Below are positions 32,161 through 44,074 of a DNA stretch of 64,000 bases, in pieces (position 1 is the stretch's first letter; every line of letters begins with the position of its first letter). The notes beneath the pieces are model-generated. The model was given only the letters and a program-made list of their open reading frames with translations. It made no database searches and was not told the DNA's origin. The position numbers and the translations under genes are program-made. This stretch comes from Rhizomys pruinosus (lineage: Eukaryota; Chordata; Mammalia; Rodentia; Spalacidae), in the NCBI GenBank assembly GCA_009823505.1, contig VZQC01008854.1:591930-655929 (forward strand), given 5' to 3'.

Positions 32161-33862
32161 GATCTTGGTACCAAATCTTTATATGTGAGTAAGTATCCAG
32201 ATGTAACTGCAGGAAAAAGTAAAATGGAAAGGAACCAGGGACATGAACAGAAAGAAGAAACCTGAGGGAGAAGCACAGTAGGAGACAGTTATTACTAAGA
32301 GGGAAATGGATAAATGTGGATACTTAAATGGAAGGGGTCAGACATATGGTTATACAAGGAACTATGGGGCTAAAAGGGGAGAAGTTGGTCAAGAGAGGAG
32401 ATCATAGGAGACAGGTATTATCGAGGGAGAAATGAGGGTACTTAACTGGAAAGGGAGGAGGGAATATAATACAGGGAAGAAGGAGGGGTAAATAATACCT
32501 AGCTTGTATAAAAAACCAAAGGGAATTGTATTTGCTCAAAAACTTACTGAAAAATTATACATACAATATTTCTACATGAGTCCATGTGTAGAGCTGAAGA
32601 CTACATAACAAGAAACAGTGCCAGACAGGAGACACCTTCCTTTGAGTTGTTAGACAGGTAATCCAAGAGACTCCCAAAATTACACAGGCTATTGCTATAT
32701 GCCTTCCAGAACTTGAAGATAAGACTCTATTGCTAAAGATTAGACATAATTGGACAAAGGACTTGGAGCAATGGAACTGGAACTGGCCTGGAAACTTCCT
32801 GTCTGAAGGCCAGCCCTCATAATTTTGGAGACCATTATGTAAGCTTCCATGGGAAAACAGTTCGTGGTTGAACCCCAGCTTTAAGGCCTAATAACCACAA
32901 CAATGACTGGCATGTCAAACTATTTGGGGGCAGTAGTGACACTTCTATCTTGGGGAAAATCAACCCAATTGGACCTAAAGCACAGTCAGTGGGAAGGAAC
33001 TCATGTGTGTTACTGTAAACATAGCCAAATACACATGGCTGGATAGGTCATATATTTTTGATGAAACCCTAAGACTGTCACATTTCTAGACAAATGTTAT
33101 TTCTTACTATGTGTTAAATATTGTTCCTTATATTTACTGATGACCATGCCATTTACCTCATTAAAGAAGGTTCTTTTGCAAGAGATGGAGACTATTACAG
33201 AGTTCCAGAACTGGCAACACAAAGAGATAGTGTCTCTGAAACACCCAAGCATAAGTGACACATCTACAATGGAACCTCTACATCTAAGACTCATATAACA
33301 TAGTGGAACAAGAGGTAGAGAGTACTAGTGCATCTCTCACTTCTTATCAACAAAGCCCCCTCATGAAACAGAGGGCAATGATCCCAGGGATCAGGGACTA
33401 TTGTGGAGGTGGGGGAGGGGTTAGAAATATTGAAGTGTATGATCATATGGAAATAGAGTCTTACAAGGTCCTGGGACCTTGCTTATATTAACTTACAGAA
33501 AATGTGTCAGCATGGGCAAGACCCATGCAAACTCAAGCAGACAAAAACCTGGCATAGCACTGTGGAAATGGGCAGCAACTAATCTTAACCAAAGAACTGT
33601 TATGCAGTTGATTACTACAGAGTAAGGAGGAACTGATATTCTTTAAGGGAGTGACTCTAGATAGGCTGGCTAGACTCTAGTGGATGAATTGGAGGGACAT
33701 CAGGGGACACAAACTTGACACTATAGGCCTTCATAGAAATGGCAGATTGCATGAAATCCAGTGGGGCAGGGGCTGGTGCCAGTGGGAAGAGGGTATCAAG
33801 AGGACTAAGATGTTGTATATGAAATATGCAAAAAATCAATTAAAATATATTTTTAAAAATGT
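32161..33862 (+). mobile_element. Long LINE-1 3' UTR (Lx-like)
   Basis: Directly follows the ORF2 end. Landmarks: purine-rich repeats with 'aggagacag' near 32280 and 32410, 'tccagaacttgaagataaga', 'gacacatctacaatggaacc', a G-rich stretch at 33403-33420, 'gcatgggcaagacccatg', 'gactctagtggatgaattgg', and the end 'gcaaaaaatcaattaaaata'. A length near 1.7 kb agrees with the related copy inserted at 27.8-29.2 kb. Confidence 0.82.
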
Positions 33863-34254
33863 TTAAAAGATGTGTCCATTCTCTCCCTAGTAGCATTATC
33901 CCTTCATACAATCCTTACTTATAACTTTTGCTTGTATCTAGCCCAAAGACTTCATTCCATGAAGTCTAGAAACTATCTTCTATTTTCTGAAGGAAAGAAG
34001 GTTTTGTCTGATTAGGAGGACAGGGAGATGTGTGATGGACCAACAACAATAAAAGTAGTTGGCTAGACCACACACTGGCTGCATGATCTTTGGCATTACA
34101 TACAACATTTTCAATCTCAATTAATCTCATCTATAAAAACTATGCAAGATAAAAACAGTCATGTTCTAATATGTGTCAATAGCTACTTTGGAAGGAGTAA
34201 CTTTACTATTAAATAATGTATATATGTTATTTGAAGAAGCCCTCCCTTATGTTG
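33863..34254. other. Unique sequence
   Basis: No gene or repeat. A small palindrome, GACTTCAT-TCC-ATGAAGTC, lies near 33950. Confidence 0.5.
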
Positions 34255-34289
34255 TTTATCCAAAACAAATGTAGTTTGTTTTGGATAAA
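34255..34289. repeat. Perfect 15-bp stem, 5-nt loop inverted repeat
   Basis: TTTATCCAAAACAAA (34255-34269) pairs with 34275-34289; the loop is TGTAG. It abuts the start of a URR1-like element whose first bases repeat the loop context (ATGTAGTTTAAATG). Confidence 0.93.
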
Positions 34290-34613
34290 TGTAGTTTAAA
34301 TGAGGAATGTTCTACATACTTAGATATTGGTGGCATTGTTTGGGAGGTTATGGAACCTTTAGGAGGTATGGCCTTTCTGGAGGAAGTACATCACTGGGAG
34401 GTGGGTTATGAAGGTTTATAGACTTGCTCCACATCCAGTTCACTCCGCTTTCTGTGTATGGTTGAAGATGCAATTGCTCAGCTTCCCACTCTGGCTGCCT
34501 GATGATATCCCTTCCTTGCTATTATGGATTCTGTCTCTGAAACCTTAAGTCAAAATAAACTCTTTCCTCCATAACTTGTATTTTGTCACAGCAAAAGAAA
34601 GGTAGCTAATACA
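34288..34613 (+). mobile_element. URR1-like hAT-Charlie element
   Basis: 'atgtagtttaaatgaggaat', TGGGAGGTTATGGAACCTTT, 'tcactgggaggtgggtt', 'aataaactctttcctccata' and GCAAAAGAAAGGTAGCTAAT. Same subtype as 8286-8612. Confidence 0.8.
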
Positions 34614-34653
34614 AATATATATGCCAGGAAGCAACTATAAAATTGGTCACAAC

Positions 34654-35113
34654 AGCATTTTTCTTTTTTTGGCTTCAATTTTTTTTATTGATGCTTTGTG
34701 TATTTCATACATCACTTTCCAATTCAGTTCAGGCATATTTCCCTTTCCCTTCCCCCCACCCCATCCTTCCCCATCCAAGATCATGCATTCTGCCATAACT
34801 GTCCTGCATCTTTCTCTCAATTTTTTTTTCATTTTTTAGCAATAAGTGATAATTTATGAGTACAAGCATCCTTCATGTAAAACCAGTTTGCAGGCTGTTG
34901 TGCCCAAACCCACACAGCCCATGGGTCCCACCATCCAGCGGGGGTTGGGGGGCTTGTATGTTCAATCAAGTTGTTCCAATGAGTGTCCAGAGTATATTGC
35001 TGTAGTTTCACCATTCACCCCAATCGCAGCCCATACATTCTACCAAGCCCCCTCTTCCACAGATTGTTCCCTAGGCTTAGAAAAGGGGCACAGGTGGATA
35101 AGAAGCATTTTTC
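34654..35113 (-). mobile_element. LINE-1 3' end, antisense, 10-bp target-site duplication
   Basis: AGCATTTTTC at 34654-34663 and 35104-35113 brackets 440 bp. The minus strand ends in AATTCAGTTC-type purine sequence and CATCAATAAA plus A run; the plus strand shows 'ttgatgctttgtgtatttca' and 'tgtcctgcatctttctctca'. The same end recurs at 63841-64000, while its deeper 3'-UTR part (34850-35100) differs from the sense L1s at 23 and 48 kb. Confidence 0.88.
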
Positions 35114-35168
35114 ATAAGAATGAACATAGAAACTACCAAACTTCAACATTTAGATGTATTATATTTAT

Positions 35169-35169
35169 T

Positions 35170-35210
<41 letters not shown>

Positions 35211-35373
35211 ATATGCCACATATATGAGGGACCCCACAAGGGGCCAGAAGAAGTCATGGGACCCCTGGAGCTGTAGCATTTGCAGGAGGTTAGAAGCACC
35301 TCATATGGATGCTGGTATCCTCTGTACAGAAGATCAAGAAGCATTCCTAATCATTGAGCCAGCTCTCCTGCCT
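35169..35373 (-). mobile_element. (TG)n plus diverged B3-type SINE, antisense
   Basis: A pure TG tract (35169-35207) precedes 'gaggccagaagaagtcatgg'-like sequence (GGGGCCAGAAGAAGTCATGG), 'gacccctggagctgtagca', 'ggatgctggtatcctctgta' and 'attgagccagctctcctgcc'. The SINE is old. Confidence 0.72.
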
Positions 35374-35820
35374 CAGTAAAATGCATTTACAAAATGGAAA
35401 TAAATTCTAGCCTCACTTTGAAATATTAATGAATATGAAAAATAAAGAATTACAAAACTTTGAAAAGAAGCATAGTAATAAAGATGGTGGTTATAATTGG
35501 TAGCAATTGTTAGCTTTCCTGAATAGCATTCTACTTGTAGACCTGGGGCATCTTCACAAGTATTACCTTGGAACAATTGGCTAAGCTGTGTTTTTTTTTT
35601 TTTCATTTTTCTTTATCTTATACTTGGAGGATGTTGTATGCACACTGGCTATCTTGAGATGCACAGACTTACTGGTAAATTGCAGTTATGGGCCACAACC
35701 TACTAGGAGACTCCTCCAGGTCTTTCATTCCATGTGACGACCTTGATTCCACAGAGCTGCTGATCACACAATCCCTTCATGTCTTTCTCTGAAGAACAGG
35801 AGAAATTTTACTACATATAT
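35374..35820. other. Unique sequence
   Basis: No gene or repeat is recognised. Confidence 0.5.
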
Positions 35821-36064
35821 GGGGCTGGAGAGATAGTTTAGCGGTTAAGAGCGCCGACTGCTCTTGCAGAGGACCCGGGTTCGATACCCAGCACCCACAT
35901 GGCAGCTGAGAACCGAATCGTCTGTAACTCCAATTCCAGGAGAACTCCAGTTCCAGGGAAATCCGACACCCTCTTCTGACCTCCGCGGCATTGCGCGACA
36001 TGGGTGCACAAACCTACATGCAGACAGTACATTCATACACATAGAAAATAAATAAAATTAAAAA
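35821..36064 (+). mobile_element. B2-family SINE, sense, near full length
   Basis: GGGGCTGGAGAGATAG head, an A-box-like TTTAGCGGTTAAGAG, a B box near GGGTTCGATAC, the internal quasi-duplication, CCGCGGCATTGCGCGACATG, and an AATAAATAAAATTA tail. CpG sites are well preserved, suggesting a young copy. I could not find a clean target-site duplication. Confidence 0.95.
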
Positions 36065-37472
36065 ATATTTTAAAAAATCATCATTCAACTTCAGTGTGAA
36101 CACTTGCCTCTCCTCCCAGTTCTCACTAGATGATGGGTTCAGTGCTAATTTACTGATCACACTGAATAGTTCTCTAAAATGAATTCAACATTTTAGTTTA
36201 AGTGCCAGAAGGATATAATCCTGATGCTTCCCATCTCCTTAGATAGGCAACAGTGTCATACACAGCCTTGATTGAGGGGTGCCCACAGATAGAAGCATTT
36301 ACACACACCTGTTGCTTTGAAAATTATTAGCCTGGTAGAGGTAAGACATGCTTCAAAGATTTCTAGAATACTTTCAACAACAGTTACCTGACATCCAAAA
36401 TAGCCACAATAGTCCATAGTCCTAACAAAGGCTCAGGAAACCCATGCCGATGAATTTATGGGTAACATGCAATGCACATATAAATTTATATAGGGAACAT
36501 TTCCTTGTAGTATGGACCCCAACTTTCACCTAGCTAAGAAAAACTCTTGTTCAAATTTGAGCAATAGTAAGAGTATCTGTGTGCTTACTAGATAACTTAT
36601 AGATTTCTAAAATAATTAAGCTAAGCCCTGAATGAAAAGAAATACCAATTATCTTTGAGAACATAATTTCTCCTTATAAGTTTATTAATAACCCTTCACT
36701 TACTTATATTAACAAAGCCACAGGTCACAATCAAAACTGCTTACTATTCAAACTATATGCACCTTTTTAAAATAAAAGACTAATCGAAACAATTTACTCA
36801 AAATTCAAATAATTTCAAGTTACATGCAAAAAATTGATTGGTCAAAAGAAATACATGCGTATGTTAAGTTAAATTATTAGCATATTTTGTGTCTTTCATA
36901 TTTTCCTTCTTAAGTGGAAAATGCCTGTTAAATTTAGTAACAATTTTATGTGAATGAAATACCCAATTACAAGGTATGAACTTTAAATCCAGTTTTGATC
37001 TAATGGCATTATATTGGTGAAATAAATCTCTTATGTCTGTGTGGTTTCTTGTAATGTTATTGTGCTTGTGGTTACCATCCTGCTCTAGGGGAGTGATGGA
37101 TGGCCTTGAGATTTAACCCAATTGTACATCAAGTTCTTGCTAATCTCACATAAGCCCTTCATAAATCTGAATAATTTGCTGGTGCTTTGCAACCTTTGTG
37201 TGTGCTCTAGAGTGGTGTTGGTCTAAAATTATGTATTATTCCAAAGCCCTTTGAAAACATAAGGGCTTTTATAACTGAATTATGTTTTCATATCTTTTAC
37301 ACTGCTGTAGTAAGTATTGCTTAGCAACAAGGCTCTGAGCCTGAGGAAGTAGAGCATGCCTTCTTAGCACAGGATAATAATTCCCCTGCCTCATCTGGAT
37401 ACTGTACTGTTTGGATAAATTCACTACTGGATTTCTGACTGCTTTAGTCCAGAAAAATGATTTCTTCTCGCC
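36065..37472. other. Unique sequence
   Basis: No gene or repeat is recognised. 37100-37440 is the least repeat-like stretch and is not AT-degenerate, so a conserved non-coding element is possible, but nothing in one sequence proves that. Confidence 0.45.
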
Positions 37473-37566
37473 ATGTGTGTTTGCGTGTGTGTGTGTGTGT
37501 GTTTGTGTGTCTGTGTGTGTGTATAAACATGTGTAGATGTATATGCACGTGTGTGTGCATGTGTAG
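37473..37566. repeat. (GT)n-rich microsatellite
   Basis: Interrupted GT tract with TTTG and TCTG variants, running into a B4-like SINE. Confidence 0.93.
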
Positions 37567-37803
37567 CCAGAGATTAAGACTGAGTGTTTCCCTCTAATGC
37601 TTTCACCTTGTTTTATGAGGTAGGGTCTCCCTTGACTCTGGAGCTTACTACTTGGTTAGATTAGCTGGCCACAAAACTCCAAGGATCTGTCTGTCTTTAC
37701 CATCAAGCCACCATATTGGTTTTTATGTGGGTGCTGGGAATCCAAACTCAGGTCTTCATGGTTTTGCAGCAAGATATTTACTGATAAAGCCATCTCCTTA
37801 GTC
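37567..37803 (-). mobile_element. B4-like composite SINE, antisense
   Basis: B1-like antisense part (GAGGTAGGGTCTCCCTTGAC, CTGGCCACAAAACTCC, 'aaggatctgtctgtc') then the tRNA-like part ('tatgtgggtgctgggaatcc', AAACTCAGGTCTTCATGG, 'gccatctccttagtcac'). Same order as 48531-48815. Confidence 0.72.
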
Positions 37804-40231
37804 ACTGCTTACCTTTTAAAGTAAATTTATAGTTCTATTAAATTAAACATATTCACTTTCTTGTTATAGCAAAAATCAAATATAAAATATCACAGATGCC
37901 TCAATCAGGATGTAAAGTACATACAAAGCATTTTCCCACGGAGATTGATTCATGCTAATTGCTTTAAACAAATGTCACCTAATGAAGCAAGTCTGTGTCA
38001 TTTCACTGCATTTGGCTGCCCAGTTGTTTTAGCTGAGCACCACAATCAGAAGGGTGGCTTCTAGGTATATTTCACACTGAGAAAGGCATGCTACTTCCCC
38101 AAGCTCTATGTGTATCAAGGAAATGTACTTTGGGGGAAACAGGAGATCTTAGGCTACACCTAAGGCAAAAGTAAGTACCTTTCTTCTGCCTCTGTGAGGT
38201 TGAAGGATACCTTTGGTCTATTCAGACAGAAATGTTTCTAAATGTATCTGATTCATGGCTCATTTAAAAGCAATTCTGAATCAACCAGTTGTATAAGATA
38301 AGCACACAACATGGACCTTACCCACTCAGGATTTAGCTCACAAGCTGTGCAAACATATTATGATAATGTGTTGGCATTGGCGGGAGCTATTTTTATCTCC
38401 CATTTGGCCCTGGCTTCATGTGGTTCTTTGGGGAAGATTCTTCAGTCTACACAGTTGTGCTCTTGGGTGACAGGAAGAGTTGAAGCAAGCTAAACTTTTC
38501 TCATGAGTTTACTTTTTTTTAAAGTGGGCTAATATGCTTTAAGCAGTGTTGGAAAGAAAGTTAAGAAAGAAAGGCATCACAAGAAGAGGGTCACACTTCT
38601 TCATCATCTCACATGTCATTGAGTGACCCTCTTAATGACACGTAAGATGAGGTCAGAAGCCTGGACCTGCCACTCTCATGACACAGGCAACTTCATCATT
38701 TCTCTTTCCCATAACACATCACCAACCATTAGTAGAAATTCTATTTTTCTTCTTTCAATCAGATTATTGAACTTGAAATATAAAAGTGGTCAATGTCCTT
38801 ACAGAAACAAACATAGGCATATTGTTTGTCAAATGCTTCACTCAGCCCAACCACACATTATAAATAATACATTTTAAACTATTACATGTCTATAACCAAT
38901 TTTTTAACATTAGCTGTAAAAGACTTTGAATGTTGAGATAAGTAATACTATAGAAGTAAAGCAAGATTATTTAGCACTGAAATGTGAGAGAGATATCATT
39001 ACATATGAATGTATTAGAGAGCATAATTTCTGATAATCTAATTTTTAATAGAATTAAAAAATATATGATATTATCTTCTTGCATTCAATTAAAATACAAA
39101 TATACCACAGGGAAAATGTAATTGTTCCTCTGCTCTTGAATCTCCCATCCATAATGAATATTATATTTTGGCATGATTTTATAAAGTTAAATGTTTCTTT
39201 TGACAAGGAACATTTATCACCTAAAAATACTCAAAGCTTTGGCCATTTCTTTTACTTCTCTTTTATAAAATTTATTTCCTGGTCTTTCCAGTTATTTTAG
39301 CTCCTGTTGTTGACTCTGTTAGGTTAAATGATAGTCTGACCACTGCATGGAAGTCACTAAATTTTATTTTGACTCTCAGTTGATGACAGGTATATAAGCC
39401 TACAGTAATATTGTAAATAGTTCCTCACAAACAAGTCAAAATTAGGAATTCAAATCATACTCTCATCTTTTCTCTTGTTTCCCATAGTCAAAGATTAATT
39501 ATTCAAAAAGAAGAAATTCATATATATGATATATATCCTATGTATACACTATTGACTTATCTGTCTGTCTAGAAAAGAGTCAGGACAATGATGCTAGAAT
39601 GTCATAGCAGGCATGCTTTATTATTTGCAGTAAGGATGGGCATCAGAGTGGAAATACAATAGGTGACAATTAATGAACAAAAGAAAAAAATGTAGTTTTT
39701 TTTTCAAAGAGAATATTCTCCATTCTGAAATATTACAAAAATTATGTAAAAGGAATTAAAATTCATTTTCAATATAGAGCTTCTACATTCTTTAAACAGG
39801 ACTAGGGAAGATTATATTCTGTGACAAAAATACAGGGAATATTTAAACAAATTCATGCATTATCTTGTATAGCAACCATGTAAACACACCAGTCAAGTCC
39901 TCTACTGAAAGAAGCATATAGGGCTCCAGCAATTTCCTGTGAAGTCCCCCTACATTCCCACTTAGATAATTCAATGTCTAATGGCTGGTTAAGGAAGCTA
40001 CAATCTTGAATGGGGAAGGAAAATCCATGGAACAGGAAGCCTGCTCAGTTGCTTAGTTTCACTGGCGGTGACTAAGGAGAATATCGTCCTACAAAGCCAG
40101 TGCTTGATCCAAGCCATTGTAGGTAAGATGGGTCAAATACTTGAAAGATGCGGTGGGAGAAAGAGGTGCTAAGCACTATGTGGGCAATACCCATAATAAT
40201 ATCAGAGCTGGTTGGTTATTGTTCCAGCTAA
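37804..40231. other. Unique sequence
   Basis: No gene, RNA or clear repeat in 2.4 kb. Open frames at 38311-38493, 38623-38877 and 39079-39300 lack recognisable domains and context. This is one of the largest repeat-poor stretches here. Confidence 0.5.
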
Positions 40232-40607
40232 ATTCTACTGTTGTGATGTGAACACTCTAACCAAAACCAACTTGTGGAGGAATAGGGTTACTTGGCTTAT
40301 AGCTCAGAGTCTATCATCAAGTGAAGATGAGGAAGGAACTATGTGCAGGAACCCGGAGGCAAAATCTGAAGCACAATCCACAGGGGAACATTGTTTACTG
40401 GCTTGCTCCTCTAGCCTGTACTCAGCCTGATTTGTTATACAACCCAGGACCACCTGCCCAGGGGTGGCATCACCAACACTGGGGTAGGTCCTCCAACATT
40501 ACTCACCAATAAAACAAAAGCCTCGAAGACTGCCCACATGCCAATTCAAAAGAGGAAATCCCCCAACTGAGGTTCCCTCTTCCCACGTGTGTCACGTTGA
40601 CTACTGA
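40232..40607 (-). mobile_element. RCHARR1-like hAT-Charlie element, antisense
   Basis: 'gtgaacactctaaccaaaac', 'ggaatagggttacttggctt', TTACTGGCTTGCTCC, 'tacaacccaggaccacctgc', CCAGGGGTGGCATCACC, 'ccccaactgaggttccctct' and GTCACGTTGACTACTGAAGC match the complement of the rodent Charlie-related repeat. The frames at 40212-40512 belong to it. Confidence 0.8.
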
Positions 40608-41004
40608 AGCTATCCAGCACAGATACTGGAATAAATGTTGCAATGGCCCCTGTAAAGAACAATGAGAAACCAAGGGCCATTAGCAAGCACTGATCTCTAA
40701 TAAGAAATTATCTTGGTAGCTTGTGAAGACTTTATCTCCATCTATCAGAGAACAGGTATGGGTAAGAGGCAGACAGAAGACCTGAGAAAGCCACCATTTT
40801 AATTATCAACTAGGGTGGAACTGCAATGCCAGAGTTAGAATTCTGGGGAGAACTCTTAGAGCTTTAAATTTTGAGAGGGGGAAATAAGTGGGCGAATACC
40901 TCTGAGAACATCTCTTTCATTCCTTGCCCCAATTTTCAATTGGGTTGCTTGTTTCTCAATGTTTAGTAATGTTAAGTTCTTTGTATATTTTATATAGTAG
41001 TAAA
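40608..41004. other. Mostly unique, with a possible antisense LINE-1 scrap
   Basis: Around 40920-41000, 'caattgggttgcttgtttct' and 'taagttctttgtatatttta' resemble antisense ORF2 C-terminal sequence. The rest is not recognised. Confidence 0.4.
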
Positions 41005-41108
41005 AAATCTGGTGTAGATTTGGGAGGAGTTGGGGAAGGGGTGAATATGATCAACATGCATTGTGTGAAATTCTCAAAGAATTAACAAAAATATTTTTTA
41101 AAAAGAAA
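41005..41108 (+). mobile_element. LINE-1 3' terminus
   Basis: 'gggaggagttggggaagggg', 'tgaatatgatcaacatgcat' and 'gtgaaattctcaaagaatta' followed by an A-rich end are the classic Lx-type terminus. Confidence 0.8.
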
Positions 41109-41765
41109 ATTGACTGCTGAGGTTGACTGGTAGAAGTGCTGAGAAAGGAATGCTAAGTGAAGTGGAGATGATGAAGCTGCCTTGCCCCACTGTGAAGAAA
41201 ACATAAGTTGCTAAGCACCCTGGGATAAATAACTTCTAAATCGAGACAATCCAACAGAGATTTTGTTCAATGGAAGAACACAGAATATATTATCTCTCAT
41301 CAAGGTCATTAGGATGCTTAAGCAGGAGAATTATAGACTCACCAAGAATTGTTCCTGGCATGTTAGTTTTGTTATAGATTTAACAGACTTTGAATGCTAA
41401 AGGTTTATGAGTCTAGATCATATATTATGGTATTCTTAGCAGTCCTCTTTGATAAGCTGAAGGTGTACACCTGGGATTGAACCCACAGAGGATGTGAGGA
41501 AACTACATATATAGGTACCTGAACTTCTACTTCACTGACCCAAAGGCAAGGATACCTTCAGCTAAATTTACTGAGCATAGATCCCACACGAATACCTTAA
41601 GGGAAAGAGAATAAAGATTAAGTTTTTTTAATGATTAGTTGGCTTAGTGTGTACAAGACACATGTCATGATCCAATCAATTCTCAATAGTGCCACAATCA
41701 GGGGGCACAAGCCATCAACAGATGAACACTGAATATATATTACAGCCAAGTTTTTAAAAACCATC
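41109..41765. other. Unique sequence
   Basis: No gene or clear repeat is recognised. Confidence 0.5.
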
Positions 41766-42127
41766 TATGGTGATTTGAATGAGAATGTCCCCCATAGGCT
41801 TCAAGTATTCAGACATTTTTGTCCTCAGTTGGTGGTGCTGTTTTGGAAGGTCTTAGAAGGTTTTGCCATGCTGGAGGAAGTACCTCACTGGGGGAAGGCT
41901 TAAAGAGTTCAAAAAGCTTTGCCAGTCTCCAGTTGCTCTCTCTGCTTCCTGTGCCCACTTGAAGATGTGAATTCCGCTTCCTGCTCCAGCTCCTGCCACC
42001 ATGCCTCCCTGACACAATGGACTCTAATTCCTTGGAACCATCAGTTGTAAGCTTAAATAAACTCTTTTATAAGGAACCACCTTGGTCGTGGTGGTTTTAT
42101 CACAGCAACAGAAAAGTGACTAAAACA
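41766..42127 (+). mobile_element. URR1-like hAT-Charlie element
   Basis: Starts TATGGTGATTTGAATGAG and ends GTGACTAAAACACCAT, giving short complementary ends. Internal order 'cccccataggcttcaagtat', TTGGTGGTGCTGTTTTGG, CACCATGCCTCCCTGAC, 'gcttaaataaactctttt'. Very close to the copy at 56332-56690. Confidence 0.85.
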
Positions 42128-42449
42128 CCATCCAGTGAGAGAAGCCATTTCATAACAAAGATATGGGAGGATCCTTGGGGAATGATCATCAAAGGACTAA
42201 ATTCATTATTCAGTTTACTATTTATATTGTACACTTTACCGCCTAGTAGCAGCAAGTTTCATAAATAGCTGAAATGAACATGTTAAAATATATCTAAAGA
42301 ATCTAAAGCACTGGTTCATAAAAAACAACTAAAAGACTCTATCCTCTAGGATGCAGCACAGCTTTAACTTGGAGACTTCTTCATACTACTGTCCTTCAAT
42401 AGAAATAATACTAAGCATAGAAATCAAAGGATCAAAATATGGACATTGC
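42128..42449. other. Unique sequence or L1 5' border
   Basis: Not assigned. The L1 5' UTR to the right may begin anywhere from about 42340. Confidence 0.4.
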
Positions 42450-42822
42450 AACACATGCCAGGGAAGGCACAGCCACAGGGGCCAATACCAGAGGCCTGGG
42501 GCTCAGAAAACAGGCTGAACACCATGGCCCTCATCCAGTGTGATCGACATGGGCAGAGTCACCCAGCCACCCTCACGGAGACTCCTAGGAGACCAGCACA
42601 CACCAGTAGTGCAGAGGATCCAGTAAGCTGGTGGATCTACAGTGGAGACAATCCACTGAGCACAGTGTTAGTAATTCTAGACTGCACAGACAACATAGAG
42701 GAACTGACTGGCAAGAAGCACAGTGAGTGACCAATCAATCCTCCATATTAACATTTGAAATTAGCACCAGAATCCAAAACAAATAATAAACCCACATGCT
42801 GAAGCCACAATGAAAAAATAAC
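42450..42822 (+). mobile_element. LINE-1 5' UTR
   Basis: A GC-richer stretch with 'ccagggaaggcacagccaca', 'gagactcctaggagaccagc', 'gtgagtgaccaatcaatcc', ending at the ORF1 start context AACATGGGAAAATC. It is assigned from its position upstream of ORF1. Confidence 0.65.
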
Positions 42823-43903
42823 ATGGGAAAATCTGATAATAAATCCACACTGAACTCGACCAGTCCTATAGAAGATCCCTACAATGAAGTCTCCTTTGAA
42901 GGAAACCAAGACATGGACCTTAGAAGAACAGTCATAGACATATTCAAAGCAAACAAAGAATATAAAGAAGAAATCACAGAAGTAAAGGAAGAGAATGAAA
43001 AACTCAAGAAGGATCTAGAAAAAAAGAATAACTTCAGAAAGAACTAGAGGGAAAGAATGACATACTCCGAAAAGAACTGGAGGAAGAGAAACACAAACTC
43101 CCAAAAGAACTAGATGGAGAGAATGACAAACTGCAGAAGGAAGTGGAAATACTGAAAAGATCCTAGACTGAAATGAGAAAAGAAACAGACCAGTGAAGCA
43201 AGTAGAGAATGAGAAGCTCCAAAAGGAAGTGGACATACTAAATAAATCACAGGAAGAAGTGAAAAGGGAAATTGAAGACTCATCCAATCAACAGAAAAGG
43301 ATGGGGAAAAGCCTCAGAAGTAGAATGGATGAAAATAGAATATCAGACCTGCAGGATAACAAAACAACTAAAATGCTCAAGTGAAGATTATGAAAAAAAA
43401 TGCAAGAATGTAACAACCAGAAAATGTGGGATACTATGAAAAAGACCAAATCTCGGCATCATAGAGATAGAATAAGGAGAAGAATCCCAAGATAATGGAA
43501 TTGATCAGATCTTCAACAGGATAATTGAAGAAAATTTCTCCAAACTGAAAAAAGACAAACCCATACAAATACAAGAAGCACATAGAACACCAAATAGACA
43601 AGACCAGAAAAGAAATTCCCCATGCCATATCATAGACAAAACACTAGAGGCTCAAAACAAAGACAAAATACTGAAAGCTACAAGAGAAAAACAACAAATT
43701 ACATATAAGGGGAAACCCAACAGAATTACAGCTGACTTCTCAGTGCAAACTATGAAAGCCAGAAGAATGTGAACCAAAGTATTCCCAGTGGTAAACAACA
43801 TTAGATGCCAACCCAGATTACTATACCCAGCAAAAATGACAATCATAGTTGAAGGAAAAAGAAAAATATTTCATGACATAAACAAAATTAAAGAATACGT
43901 ATG
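42823..43903 (+). pseudogene. LINE-1 ORF1, decayed
   Basis: ORF1p is the L1 RNA-binding chaperone with a trimeric coiled coil, an RRM and a C-terminal domain. The start at 42823 opens MGKSDNKSTLNSTSPIEDP. A coiled-coil stretch follows (about 42960-43290) with repeating ENEKLKKDLEKK-like heptads of roughly 36-42 nt. The C-terminal half shows IIEENFSKLKK, IQEAHRTPNRQDQKRN, then TREKQQITYKGKPNRI and QTMKARR, the order of rodent ORF1. In-frame stops (for example after 43044 and near 43165) and frameshifts kill it. A B1 at 43890 lies right behind its 3' end. Confidence 0.9.
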
Positions 43904-44074
43904 AAGCCGGGCAAGGTTGGCACATGCCTTTAATCCTAGCACTCAGGAGGCAGAGGCAGGTAGATCTTTGTGAGTTCAAGGCCAGCCTGGTCTACGGAGT
44001 GAGTTCCAGGACAGCTGGGGCTACAGAGAAACCCTGCCTCAAAAAGACTAAGAAAAAAAAAGAATACATGTGAA
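43890..44074 (+). mobile_element. B1 SINE, target-site duplication, between L1 ORF1 and ORF2
   Basis: Flanks AAAGAATACGTATGAA (43890-43905) and AAAGAATACATGTGAA (44059-44074) differ at two bases. Body 43906-44058, with GCCGGGCAAGGTTGG head and CCCTGCCTC end. Confidence 0.95.

Noticed and set aside
35821..36064. tRNA-like A and B boxes as a possible tRNA gene
   Set aside because: They are the head of a B2 SINE; no cloverleaf or mature tRNA end is present.
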